From: Pseudeuparius sepicola
Lineage: Eukaryota > Arthropoda > Insecta > Coleoptera > Anthribidae
Assembly (NCBI GenBank): GCA_963920635.1
Contig: OY987303.1
Coordinates: forward strand, 21,120,175-21,184,174
Direction: 5' to 3'
DNA: 64,000 bases
This document shows positions 35,415 to 46,934 of the stretch, in pieces (positions within the stretch are counted from its first letter, which is position 1; each line of letters opens with the position of its first letter). The notes under the pieces are model-generated. The model ran no database searches, was not told the DNA's origin, and worked only from the letters and a program-made list of their open reading frames with translations. The position numbers were made by a program, and so were the translations under genes.

Positions 35415-36699
35415 ACTTTTTTCTGTATGCCAAAAAATAAAAAAGTTACAGCGGTTTATTTTTTTTTTATTTTTGGCCATAGTTTTCGTAGGTGGCTTAC
35501 TAGACAGCACTCTGCACTCTGCCACCTATTTTTTCTGTTATAAAACAGCCGAGATATTTTGAGTGAGCTACATAAAGCCACCATGTATATGTATTATTCC
35601 TGTTATTATTTTCAATAGGTCAATAGGTACATCTGTTAATTTCGTGTTTTCCGCTACCCTGCATGAAAACGTTTTTTTTTTCAAGTTTATCAAAAACTAA
35701 GTGACCCACGAAAATTTTACGTCAGACTCATTCCCTTAGAAACACATACTAGAAATTATAAAAAAATTAACCGAACTTTTTCGAAAGCCATTGGCGTAGA
35801 AATTATGTTTAAAAAAGGGGTGCTAGTTACCGTCAAGCATGCCACTGGTGAATCTAAGTGGACAGTTATTCTGCATACCCGTGGGCTTTGAAGACCTATT
35901 ATCACTGCATACTGATGAGTTTGAAGTCGACACTTCTTTTCTCTAAAAATTATATAATATATTACAAAAATAAAAAATTTTAACGCTCTGTGTCCTGTGT
36001 CTCGAAAACTAAGGGTTTATACATTACATACAAGTGTAGCTAATTGTTATTATTGTTTCAAAGTAGGTATAAACAAAGTTATATTTACAAAATTAACTAT
36101 CGACACGCGTTCTGGTTCACAAAATGATGAAACCTATCATTATTACAAATAATTACCCTTTCCTCACCCCATGTTTCAATTATTTTGACACCGTCATCAT
36201 CGCGCGGACAGCTGAAACATAAGCAGTGACCCGTGCTTTACCATCCTACAGTTTTTTGTTTTCGATTTTCACCTGGCCAAAAAACGGTTATGGACCCTCG
36301 ATCATAACCGACCAAAGCGAATTGATCGGTGGGCCCGCTTTTTGTAATTTATTACTTAAACATCTGCCTGAGCCTGGGATTCGTCCAGCGCCTATTGGGA
36401 AAAATCGACAAGCGGTACCGATCGATATTATTTGCAGTCCTCTAGTTCCTGAAAAAAATACATTGGGGATCTGTGCTGTGGTTGTGGTTGTGGACAATGT
36501 GGATGTTGTGGTTGGTGGCCCATTCTACATAACCCTATCCTCAAATTACTCACTTAAATTTTCTCTGAACCTTTATTTTTTGTGTGTATTAAAGCATACT
36601 TCTCATACTCTGCATTTCGAATGCATGCAGACTCCCAAAAAAATTGAACTCTAAAAATTGATGCCATTTGTGTGAAGTTGGTCACTGCCCGTTTTGATA

Positions 36700-36734
36700 T
36701 ATAGTGTGTTTCACTTAAAGTGAAACACAGTGTA
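36700..36734. repeat. Head-to-head pair of CAGTGTG termini
   Basis: TATAGTGTGTTTCACTT joined directly to AAGTGAAACACAGTGTA forms a 35-bp palindrome. The sequence is the terminal repeat of the outer shell at 12579 and 15869, here with all internal DNA missing. Confidence 0.65.
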
Positions 36735-37007
36735 TGAAGTCGCGAAAGTAAAATGAAACTTTTTTTACAACCAATTTTCATAACAATATTCAACCTTAAG
36801 TTCATCCAGTAATACCTATCAAGTCAGACCACGCTTACAAACCACATCGCATTACAGCTCCAATCAATTGTGATGATTTCTAAATAGCGCTGTCTGCATC
36901 CATTTCCCAAGGCTATTGTCTGTTGTAACTAAAATAACTAAAAAACAAGTGGAACATTTCATTATTACATATTGACTTTGGCATGGTAAGCATGCAAAAG
37001 TAATCTA

Positions 37008-37337
37008 ATCTGTGGTCACACAAGCAGGCAAATCAGCTGTTTTTTTATCCAGTGTTGGGTTGGCAAACAAAGCTGCACACAGATTTTTTGCCTTAGACCT
37101 TCCAACAACAACTGGTTTAGTGTGACAAGATGGAAAAATATCCCTATTGTCAGTTATATCGCTATTGTCATTACAATGATCAACTATAAAATGTTCATTG
37201 ACTTCTTTGAATAAAGGATCCCAGGAAGGAGCATGTTTGGGATTGAGATAACGCGCGACCGGGATAGTTCCTGCATATGGCGGGATGCCGCTTCCGTTTT
37301 TACAGTGGCGCGCACCTTGGAGTTCGAGGCAGAAATC
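37008..37337 (-). other. Unexplained 110-codon open frame without Met
   Basis: On the - strand a stop-to-stop frame encodes 110 residues with strikingly protein-like composition: GARHCKNGSGIPPYAGTIPV, NPKHAPSWDPLFKEVNEHF and PVVVGRSKAKNLCAALFANP. There is no in-frame ATG, and no acceptor is placed to use this frame: the candidate acceptor TATTGTAG upstream (37364-37371) would enter another frame that stops. I do not recognise the family. It may be an exon of an unseen gene or a fragment of an old element. Confidence 0.35.
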
Positions 37338-38247
37338 CTAATCTTCGTGAAATCAGTATCTACAATACAGGCAAAAAATTATAAGGCACGTATATGTCTT
37401 TAAAGTTTAGGAATGCATTATATTATAGTACCTACTTCTAATTTTAAATTTCCAATTATGGAGTAGGTAGGTACTTACACAAACGCCTATGTTACTTTGG
37501 TGCATGACCTCAAAATTTAATTTAAATTGCAAAATTACTTACTGGTGGATTATTATCCTTAAACGTTTAGTTTTGGCGGCCAGGGAAGGACCACAAGCTG
37601 CACAGCTAAGCATAATAACTCGAAAAAGAATCCAAGTACCACATACTGGCACCTATATCACCATGTCAGATATCAAAATATTGTGTCAAAAGTCAATCTT
37701 TGTTCAAAGATTGACATAGCTAAACAATTACGGAACCTGTGTTTTTTTGTTTTGCTCAAAGCTCAAAGTTAAGGGTCCCAGGGAGCCTTAAAAAAGGCCC
37801 TAAGTAGTTAGACTATGAGAGTTCTGGCTCAAACCTGCGAGACTTGTCTGAGCTGATACTCATAGTCTTATTATGTACGCCATAGTCTTACTACAGCCCT
37901 AAATTTAGTTTTGGACGGATTGAACGATTTCATTCAGCTTTGGCAAGAATATTATTAGTATAAAATTATCATACACGACCTGATATGGTTAGATTTATCT
38001 AGAGCTACAGGGCACTTCTGACACAAAAAGTTTAAACATTCTATTATAATCAGTAATTCAGTAGATGCATAATTTAATTCTACATATAAAAGTATTCTTA
38101 TGTTTTTTTGTGTAGTGAACCATTTTAGAATGCACCCCACGTTAATATTTTACGACATACTTTCTATAATTCGCAAGCCTACCTTTCTTAAGCTCGATAG
38201 TTACTTTTCTAGATATTTTCTAAAATTTATTTGTGGCGCAAACAGAT

Positions 38248-38776
38248 CCATTTAATTTTTAATTGGGTTTTTCGCCAGCAAACTGATTGAAAGACAACTT
38301 TTTCAAGTTGCCTCGAAAATTCATAAATTATTAACACTGAACGAACGAAACTTTAAACGTGTAACTCAAAAAATAACTTCAACAAATTTGTTGTCTGAGC
38401 TTTCGGAGGATAAATCTTCAGTGGAATTCAGTAAAATATTATTGCCACTTATTCAAAGAGAAGTTAGTATAGATAATTAGATAAAACACAGGGTACAATA
38501 TCAGGCAGGTGGCTAGGCTATTGTTTCTGTTGTCATGACATTTTAACCTGAAATTTATTAATCTGTCACTTCACTTTGACGTGACATGATCTTTGAGAAA
38601 GGAGGAAGATTTATCCTCCGAAAGCTCAGAAAACAAATTTGTTGAAGTTATTTTTTGAGTTACACGTTTAAAGTTTCGTTCATTCACTGTTAATAATTTA
38701 TGAATTTTCCAGGCAACTTGAAAAAGTTGTCTTTCAATCAGTTTGGTGGCGAAAAACCCAATTAAAAATTAAATGG
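38248..38776. mobile_element. Inverted-repeat MITE with long arms
   Basis: 529 bp with arms of about 170 bp. CCATTTAATTTTTAATTGGG at the left is mirrored at the right. The arms also share AACTTTAAACGTGTAACTCA and AGCTTTCGGAGGATAAAT in mirrored form. The flanks both contain CTCGATAGTTAC (about 38193 and 38777), possibly a larger duplication. Confidence 0.7.
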
Positions 38777-39740
38777 CTCGATAGTTACCTTGCAACTTTT
38801 ATATAAAACTTTTTTCTTAGAAGACTCAACAAATAAATAATAAATAAATTTAGCTTGAACTGATAAGTTATGAAAATACAAGTTCCTGGTTGGTCAAATG
38901 GTGTGTGTATGAGTTTTTTGGCTCCTAATGGACAGGTGCAATACTTGTTTATCAGTATTGTTCCTTTGAAAGGTTGTCTTTATCGCTGGTTTTGTGGCTT
39001 TTATTTCATTTCTACAAATCATCACTCGTCTCCATTCTCACCGAAATGATCACGAATAGATTTCCAAATAAGATAGAAGTACTAAGAAGGCTGACACAGA
39101 ATACAAAATTTAGTCGAGTGAATCTTTAGGCTTTAAACTTTTAAACTAAAAAAAATTGTAGGAAGATCGTCTCCGCAAAATGCGGGACACTCCGTTAGTA
39201 AAAATATATAAAAGTAATTATATAATTTCTTATTTCTCTTTCAATTCCTTCAGTCAGCCAACGATTCTAATATGTACTTAATTGTTTTTAACGCACCTAA
39301 CTGATGATTTGCTTTTCAGGAAGTACTTTTTCAGAGTTGTAATCCCCGCATAAAAGAGGCACTATGCCGACGCTTTTTGTTTCGTGTGCAATACCAGTAT
39401 AAAAATGTAGAAGGGACAATCAGGTGCGTACGCAACTTTTATTAAATGTCGAAAAAAATTCTTAGTGCTTACACATAATATACAATGAGAGATATTGTTA
39501 TAATTACCTAACCTTAGAACAAGAGCACGTCTATATAGCTAATGGCTGCTAAAATACGAAAATTTAGTTGAGGAACAAACTGGTGGACAAAATCAGTGAT
39601 TGTGGTTGGACAGTTTAACTGAGGAAACGTGGAGACTAAGTTATTGGCTCTAAAAATATACTACTGTATGGTTTTGTGAAAAGTAGGTACCAGCTCATCC
39701 GTTTCAATTAATCAACCTGCTTTGAAGCTTCCCCGCATTC

Positions 39741-39800
39741 GGCGCCGCTGATTGGCCGCGGCAGGATGTGAGTTACCGGTGCACGGTCCCTGATTGGTTT
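39741..39800. promoter_or_regulatory. GC-rich block with two ATTGG (inverted CCAAT) motifs
   Basis: CTGATTGGCCGCGGC near 39748 and CCTGATTGGTTTCGG near 39789 place two ATTGG motifs 42 bp apart in a short GC-rich island. This resembles a small housekeeping-type promoter. No start exon is recognised on either side, so the call is weak. Confidence 0.2.
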
Positions 39801-40017
39801 CGGTACGGCGGGTACGACGGTTAGAAATTATATCACCATAACGCACATGGGGGAGGTACGCCAAGTGTGGCACACATCCTACATCCTCTATGCGCTTTTG
39901 TACGGCGAACAAGTCGATTGAGAAATTCAATAAGAGTTTACCTTGCAAAAAAACATATTTTTTGTTGGTTCACATAGCAACGGTTCGTTCGTTCTTCAAT
40001 CTGTTTTCCCTACCTAA

Positions 40018-40050
40018 TATCACAGACCTATATTACTATATAGGTCTGTG
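40018..40050. repeat. TATCACAGACCTATA hairpin, copy 3
   Basis: TATCACAGACCTATAT followed after a few bases by ATATAGGTCTGTG. Same family as 31254 and 34066. Confidence 0.65.
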
Positions 40051-41232
40051 CCTCAGACAGATAATATAGACCAGGGACTCTTTAAAATAAGGAGACTCAG
40101 CATGTCACAGTCTATCACATAGGAAAAGTGAAGCCTTGAGGGGAAGTTTGTTTTCTGTGTACTCCAAGGAGACCACATAAGTGGGCTGGTACAAGGTTAT
40201 GTTATATGTCAGTGTCCAACTGCCATCAGGTTTTATGTGATGCCAGTGCCATAGATTCCAAAGGAGGCAAAATATTTCCCATCATAGTTCACAATTTTTA
40301 AGTTTTCTAACTTCCAGATAGTCAATTAAATAGGTAATGCGGCCACCTGTAGTAGTCCCAATAATTGCAACCAGATTTTTCTTGTCTCACCTTTAGTAAT
40401 CCTACAATTCCTGTTACGTGGGTATTACGTATAAGTAGGTAGTTCGAAACAAATCGTATTTCGAAAATTTTAAATTATTAAGCAGGTAGCTTCAGTCAGG
40501 TCTTTTTTTAAACAGTTTTTATCTACAACTATAATTTTATTTTACGTTTGTGAGGTACCTTGGGAGAGAAATAAAATTACAAAATTTTTATAATGAGCAC
40601 CGAGAAAAACTACATGATTAGAACTAAGTACAAGACCTAATCTTATTAGTCCATCCCGAAATCTGTGAAAGTTCTTTGGGTAGATACATTCAACAAGGGA
40701 AGAAAGTTCAAGTACGTCCCTATTACACCTACATATTACAAATGGTTTGAGGAACCTGGTAACAAGGTGCAATAGCGACAAATTCTCAAATAAGCAAAAT
40801 CGGCACTGACTTACCATACTTATATTACTTAAATTCCTGGAAATAATTGCAGGAAACCAAATTCAAATATAAAATAAATTTGATTCATTTGGCACTTGCC
40901 ATATTCTGTGTTTGTTGACAGAACATTGTCAAGTCTAATTTTTAGAAATCATGGAAGCCATTATTAATTTTTACTAACAATCAAAGTACCTGTTATATTC
41001 ATAGATTCTCCAATAAAATGGCATACTTGGCATCATTGAGACCATTAGAATGAGGAAAGAAACGGCCTCACTTTGGAAAGTATAATGCTGGGTCCAGTTA
41101 TTTTAAAGGGTCCCTGAAATAGACCAATAATTCAATACAATACAAACCCTGCCAAGATAAAAAATGTTTAGTAACATTATTTGTCTGAGTTAGTAATAGA
41201 AATTTAAAACAATGCAATGATTGCACCATTGC

Positions 41233-42064
41233 CATAGGCGGTTCTAGGTGGGGGCGTGGGGGGTTAAGCTCCCCCAAATCTTGAATTAGCCCCCCCAAAT
41301 TTATTCTTCGCTACCAAACCGCTACTAACACAACTAAGAACGATTATTATTTTTAATTTAGTGGGGATTTGAATTCAGTTCATTGGTAGAGCATTGCGGT
41401 TGTAGCTCCTACTGGTGTCAAACATTTTTAACATTAACATTTTGTTAATTAAAAAGTACTATTTTTGCACCTTTTTTTGTAAAATTATTAAAAGTGGGGT
41501 AGTATTTTTATGAATCACCATATGCATTAGGTTTTTTTATAGTACTTGTGTAATATGTAAAGTATATTTTGCTCTGTGCAACAATCCTGTTACTTGTCAA
41601 CAAAATTTCTTTTGTAACAATAACCACAAATATGCGCGGGGAAGCGGGGAGCGCGGAGAACGATTTGTCGCTATTGGCCGACTGCAACAGTGCAAAAAAT
41701 GCACCGCGCTTTCGTATTCGCATTCGCAATTAAAAATAGAACCAAGGCGAGGTTGAGAGGACTGTTTATCCCTAGGCGTGCGCGTCGAAATTTATAGTTT
41801 TCACAACTAATAGATTTCGACGCGCACGCCTAGGGATAATGAGTCCTCTGCACCTCGCCTTGGTTCTATTTTTAATTGCGAATACGAAAGCGCGGTGCAT
41901 TTCTTGCACTGTTGCAGTCGGCCAATAGCGACAAATCGTTCTCCGCGCTCCCCGCTTCCCCGCGGACGCAAGCTCTCAGTGCGCCTACAATATATGCTAT
42001 GTTATATCTGCCAGGGCCCAGGAGCTTAAGCCCCCACAAAACAAAAGGTCTAGAACCGTCTATG
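41233..42064. mobile_element. Foldback element with a perfect GC-rich hairpin core
   Basis: The outer ends AGGCGGTTCTAGG and, mirrored, CTAGAACCGTCT are about 830 bp apart. The core 41635-41964 is a nearly perfect inverted repeat of about 160-bp arms, including GGAAGCGGGGAGCGCGGAGA, TCGCTATTGGCCGACTGCAA and CCTAGGCGTGCGCGTCGAAA, each with its complement. The two short frames MRMRIRKRGAF and MRIRKRGAF are the two arms read from opposite strands. Confidence 0.7.
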
Positions 42065-42174
42065 CATTGACAAACTTCTTCATAATTTTATCTTGTACTT
42101 ACGAAATAATTGTATAACCAACGTTATAAAACATCAATTTGGAACAATTAGTTGATATGTATCTACAATCTACA

Positions 42175-42476
42175 TATAGTAAAAATTTGGACAGTTATCG
42201 TTTCACAATAAATTTTACTGATTTTGTGAATTTATTGATTCTACTTGTATAAATAATATCCTTAATAAATTGCTTATTCTGGCTAAGGTGGCAGCGTTGC
42301 ACGAGCTCTTTGTGTTCGATGTGCATATAGTAAAAATTTGGACAGTTATCATTTCACAAGAAATTTTACTGATTTTGTGAATTTATTGATTCTACTTGTA
42401 TAAATAATATCCTTAATAAATTGCTTATTCTGGCTAACGTGGCAACGTTGCACGAGCTCTTTGTGTTCGATGTGCA
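42175..42476. repeat. Tandem duplication of a 151-bp unit
   Basis: Two adjacent copies with period 151 (TAAAAATTTGGACAGTTATC begins at 42180 and 42331), differing at only a few positions. Both include GCACGAGCTCTTTGTGTTCG. The pair lies about 180 bp upstream of the candidate start exon at 42657. Confidence 0.85.
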
Positions 42477-42656
42477 TTTGTTTTATTATGCCCCAACAGC
42501 TGATCCATAGTTCGTTGAGATTTCGCCGGTTTGTGTTGATGTGTTCGAATGTTTACTTTTGCGTTATTCTCGTTTTTTTTAGGAGAATTTGGGGTTATTG
42601 GACAAAAGACATATAGTTAAGTTAGTAATTAGTGAATTAGTGTAGTTTTAAGAACG

Positions 42657-42666
42657 ATGGGAAGAG
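42657..42666 (+). CDS. Candidate first coding exon (Met-Gly-Arg, then donor)
   Basis: ATG GGA AGA G is followed directly by GTAAGTGT, an excellent splice donor. The ATG context AACGATGGG is good, and the preceding 150 bases read like a 5' UTR. The coding part would be only Met-Gly-Arg plus one base (phase 1). A fourth residue encoded by a codon starting with G is required. RpS17 (MGRV) would satisfy this, but I found no matching second exon, so the identity is open and the exon unproven. Confidence 0.25.
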
Positions 42667-45600
42667 GTAAGTGTTGGATTTGTGGCATAGAAAACGTGAC
42701 CTCTGGTTAACATATGATACAGGATACAGGCTTAAGTGTCAAATTTGTTGTTTTTTGTTTTGAGTAGGAATTTTTTATGTTGGCTGATTGATTACATTGT
42801 AGCCTTTAGGTTAGTCTATGTTTATATTATTTGTCTGAGGTCTGTGCTAATATTTATTCACGATCATACATTCTTTACATTGTTAGCCAAAAAGAGTTGG
42901 AAAATACGTCATTTACTTACAGAGTTCGGAAAAGTCTAAATAGGCGGAAACGTGCTTTTTGTAATTCTAGTCGCCAATTATACTCGTAGATGTAGATAGA
43001 TGGCACTAAGAGACACTTGACACTTTAATATATTTTATGGTAAAAAAATGTTGATAGTCTTCTCAGTAACTTCTCTAATCTAGAGACGGTTACAATAATT
43101 TTATATACTTAAATTCAATTTCATGGATTTTTTCGTACGTTAAAATCATACAATTTAATCATTCATTCCTTGTGTTCGTTATTCTTTTAGTTACTACCAT
43201 TACAGAAAAAAATTGTTTTTATAACAAAAAATATGTACCAAATTTCAACTAAATATCTTTAAAAATAATATATAAAAAACCATTTTAAAAACAAGCTTTT
43301 ATTTAAGCCATACTAAAACTAATAAAATATGTTTACGTTTTCAAATTTCGTTTTCAATATGCCTGTCGCGCAAAATGTTCCTAAAAGTAGCAATTAATTT
43401 AATTGGGCAGTGATTGGTTGATAATAAGTACTTGCCAAAGTATGTAGGTATTTTCTTTACAATTGGCGCGACAAGCTTTTTGATCTCAAAAAGAAAAAGT
43501 TTAAGGGGGTGTTCCCACTTAAAATGTCCGAAGCAATACATATCCAGAGAATATCGTCGCAGGCTGCAACGTTTCGACGCTTCGCACTGCGGTTTGAAAT
43601 TATAAAAATATAATAAATAATACAATATAATAAATAATACAATACCTCAGTCAACGATAAACCCTTGTATATACAGTACAATACCTTAAAAAGCACGTGA
43701 AGACCTACATAACACCTACATGTAAAAGTTTAATCAGGATACGCAACATCATGCTATATTCATATTATACCTACATTACCTACCTACATACTATCAATAA
43801 GGAAGGATATCACATGCAAGTAATTTGAAAAATTATAAAGGGAAAATAGGAGTATTAACATATCTTCTCATATTTGTTCTAATTAACAACGTCGCAAGAA
43901 TTATTAAAATATTTCAGTCACGGACAATTAATAATGAGACTTTTGTAATCTATATTTGGCGTGTCTATCCTTGAAGGAGCGCCGTCTTAGCGGAACAAAT
44001 AATGGGCATTTACCCATCGAGTATTAAACCGCCTTCGAAATTGCTTTTTAAAGCTTGTGGTTTACTTTGCTCGATCTTGAGTAGCACCTGCCCGGGGAGC
44101 ATTGAAACGTAAAAAAAACATCGAGGGTTAGTTTAGTGGTGGTACGAGGGTAGCCCGCCAAGAAATATGCCTATCTGATTTAATTTTTTGCTCGGCGGGT
44201 AGGTAGAATTTTAGCGTTACGGTCATGGGTATAAATCACACGTAAGATTATTGTGATTTTATGACGGTACGTGGTTACAGAGCATAAAATTGCATATTAT
44301 AAACAATGGGTCGAAAAAAAGGTTTACAAGTTTTGTTAGTGCCGGATGTACGCCAAGAAAAGCATAACAAGAGACATTATTCTCCTTTAGTCTTTTGTGG
44401 CTGATGTCGTTAGGCTTTATACCTACCTTGCTTGTAAAACTGGAAAGAGCAAGAATGTATAAGTGGGCAGACTGTTAGAAGACCTTAATGTGGGTACTTA
44501 ATTTGAACTCACTTCGCTTAGTTCTTAAAATAAAATACAAAAGTGAATGACAAATATAATAATAATACCTATACCTTATACCTAAAAATGTTAAACGCTT
44601 TTTTGGGAAAAGAAAATAAATAATAATTCGGCAATAAAATAATTTAATTTTCCCAAAATAGTTATCAGTTGCCACCAATCCCCTGCACATGCATGTGGTT
44701 GCTTCTAGGACATTCCTAGTTTGCACTATGATGAGGCTGAGAATTATTATTACTAATATTATTACACAATTGATACTAGATGTAACTTTTTAGATGGAAA
44801 ATCTAGTATTTTATTTAATGTTTCTACCATTTTATTGTTTTCTGAACATGCTCTATTGACCCTGTAACAAATCTGGTATCTCGTTATTTTTAAACAATCT
44901 TTTGTTGTCTAAGAATTGTGAAATACCTAGCTCCACGAAAACGGTAATTAAAAAAGTTTTAGTAAAATGAATAAAATTAGTCTGCATATTTTATTTTGTT
45001 TTCTATACTAATCACACAAAAAAAATACCATTCAGTATTTCAATGATAATAATACCTAATAACTACACTCTATTCAATCAAAATGCAAGTTGGGCTTAAA
45101 CATTTACACGATGGAAACACGTGAACAATTCTGAGGACTAATACGGGGCAGGGCCGCATTAAGGACGATCTCTATGAATTTTATAATATAAAATATTAAA
45201 ATAATATGCCCCAGTATTAAGAACTTTAAAAACAAACTTTTATGGCACACCTAGTCATTCACTTACCTGCGAATTTCTACTATTAAAACAAATCGTAGCT
45301 CCAACAATTAATAAACAGCGAAAGAATTATATCGGATAAAATTAAAAGTCCACTTGCAACTCAATACACTTCTGTAATAAATAACGACTCGCTGAAGTCG
45401 CCCGCCGGGAAAAACTTCATTGCCAACTAGCCAATAGCAAGCCGATCACGTGCTAGCCATGCAACAACTTTTGTTTATCATTCACTTGCGTTTAGTTTGA
45501 ATAGAGTTTAAGTTAATAATTATTATTAGTCATATTTGAAAACAATTCATTTTTTTCTTTTTCTGAAGATGCCATCATTTATTAAAGACTTGCATTGTTA

Positions 45601-45989
45601 CACCTAACCAAGATCAAGACTTGACCCCCGCCTCAAGTTCATATTAGATGATACACTCTTGGAGGTAACTATAAGGTTAACTATATTATACCGTCGATAT
45701 CGTCGATGGAGGCTCAATCAACGATTATACCTAGAATGATTTGTATACAGCATGGTTTCCAAGAAGCCAAGAAGACTAAATCACAATATATTTTTTTAGT
45801 ATCCAGATCAAAGCACAGAGAATACAAATTACATAAAGATATATCTCATCACATATATCAAATGCAGCCCAGCTTTAAACAGCAATTAATCTATTGTCGG
45901 TCACTGTGAATCTTCTTTCTCAGTTTTAAATTAAGCTATAACAAATGATGTATAATACAGTACTTCAGAGGGCATATCTAAACAACATA
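42667..45989. other. Intergenic or intronic, no supportable gene
   Basis: AT-rich sequence with short low-complexity frames. A repeat near 44678-44745 (GCATGTGGTTGCTTCT) also occurs near 11168. Sequence near 45850-45960 is related to 58990-59100. Nothing else is supported. Confidence 0.4.
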
Positions 45990-46642
45990 CAGTATCCGCC
46001 ATAAAATATTGCCACAAAAAATGTATTTTCAATTTCTGGAAAAAAAAAGTATTCTCGGTAAAAGTTTAATTTTTGGGTTTTTCACGAACGCCCTGTACCT
46101 ATGTATTTCTATTGTTTATTCTATTTTTAACTTAAAACGACCTACTTGAGTTGTTGCTGGCGTTTGAAACGTTTAGTATTAAAATTTGTTTGAGAAAATG
46201 TTGTTTATCTTTTTGATAGCCACAAAAATGAGAGATTTCTGACAATAATTCCTATTGCAATCCATTAATGAGTGAACTTAATTCAGTTTTGCAAGTAATT
46301 TATTATGTTCGTTGCCTCTGCATTATTATGTTTTTGCAACGTGCAGGGTGTTCCAGAAGAACCCAAAAAATTAAAAAAAAATTCACGGTAGGCGTCCTTG
46401 ACTTGGTATTTTAAACATTTTAATTCTAAATAACTTTTTTAAATAACTGTTTTATTTTGAAAAATAAGGGCACTATACTCTTGAGCAAGTTTTATATTTT
46501 TGAACCTCCCTCGTATAATGAAGCAGAATTTCAGAAGTACATTTTTAATTTTAGAAGAAGAAACTTTTATCAAGAATAATGTTATTTCAGAAATTGAAAT
46601 TACATTTTTTTCTGTTTGTGGCAATATTTATGACGGACACTG
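45990..46642. mobile_element. CAGT-ended element
   Basis: 653 bp with ends CAGTATCCGCCATAAAATAT (45990) and the near complement GACGGACACTG ending 46642, with TA outside both. Both arms continue with mirrored TATTGCCACA and TTTCAATTTCTG. Internal CAGGGTG-type ends lie near 46092 and 46345, again showing nesting. Confidence 0.6.
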
Positions 46643-46934
46643 TATATCGAGAGAAATTTGGTAAAAGTTGATCTCCATTTGACATAGGATTTGACAAAAT
46701 GAGCTCTCTGTATTCTCGGTATTCTGCCTTCTATGTGATCAAAATCAAATTCACGTAAAATTAATTCTAAGGGAATTTTACATAAAAAACAGAAATGAGT
46801 GAAGCAGGTAGGTTTCATCTGAAATCTCCAAAAAAAACTAATAAAGAAAAATCTCTTCTTTACCTAAGAATATAATTGTCACCATAAGTACAGTGTTAGT
46901 GTTATTCATATAGTTTGCACCAAATGAGAAAAAT

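Larger units (their letters stand above)
34491..37007. other. Intergenic, small repeats only
   Basis: It holds an inverted-repeat element (35229-35414) and a palindrome of mariner ends (36700-36734). The 142-codon frame at 36226-36654 and its opposite-strand partner match nothing I know. The rest is AT-rich. Confidence 0.4.
37338..41232. other. Intergenic with one MITE and a GC-rich block
   Basis: It contains the inverted-repeat element 38248-38776, a GC-rich stretch with two CCAAT-type motifs (39741-39800), and the hairpin at 40018-40050. No coding region is supported; the frames at 37489-37719, 39712-39948 and 40542-40817 have no family features. Confidence 0.4.

Noticed and set aside
36226..36654. 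A 142-codon frame on the + strand with a 69-codon partner on the - strand
   Set aside because: Neither strand shows a recognisable motif, and the tail is low-complexity (VVVVVDNVDVVV). Not supported as a gene.
41361..41421. tRNA-like sequence (CAGTTCATTGGTAGAGCATT)
   Set aside because: The A-box half resembles a tRNA, but no B box (GGTTCRA) or acceptor stem can be formed. At most a SINE or tRNA relic.
42657..42666. Identification of the minimal start exon as histone H4 or RpS17
   Set aside because: Histone H4 begins MTGRGK and does not fit. RpS17 fits the first four residues, but no second exon with its sequence was found.
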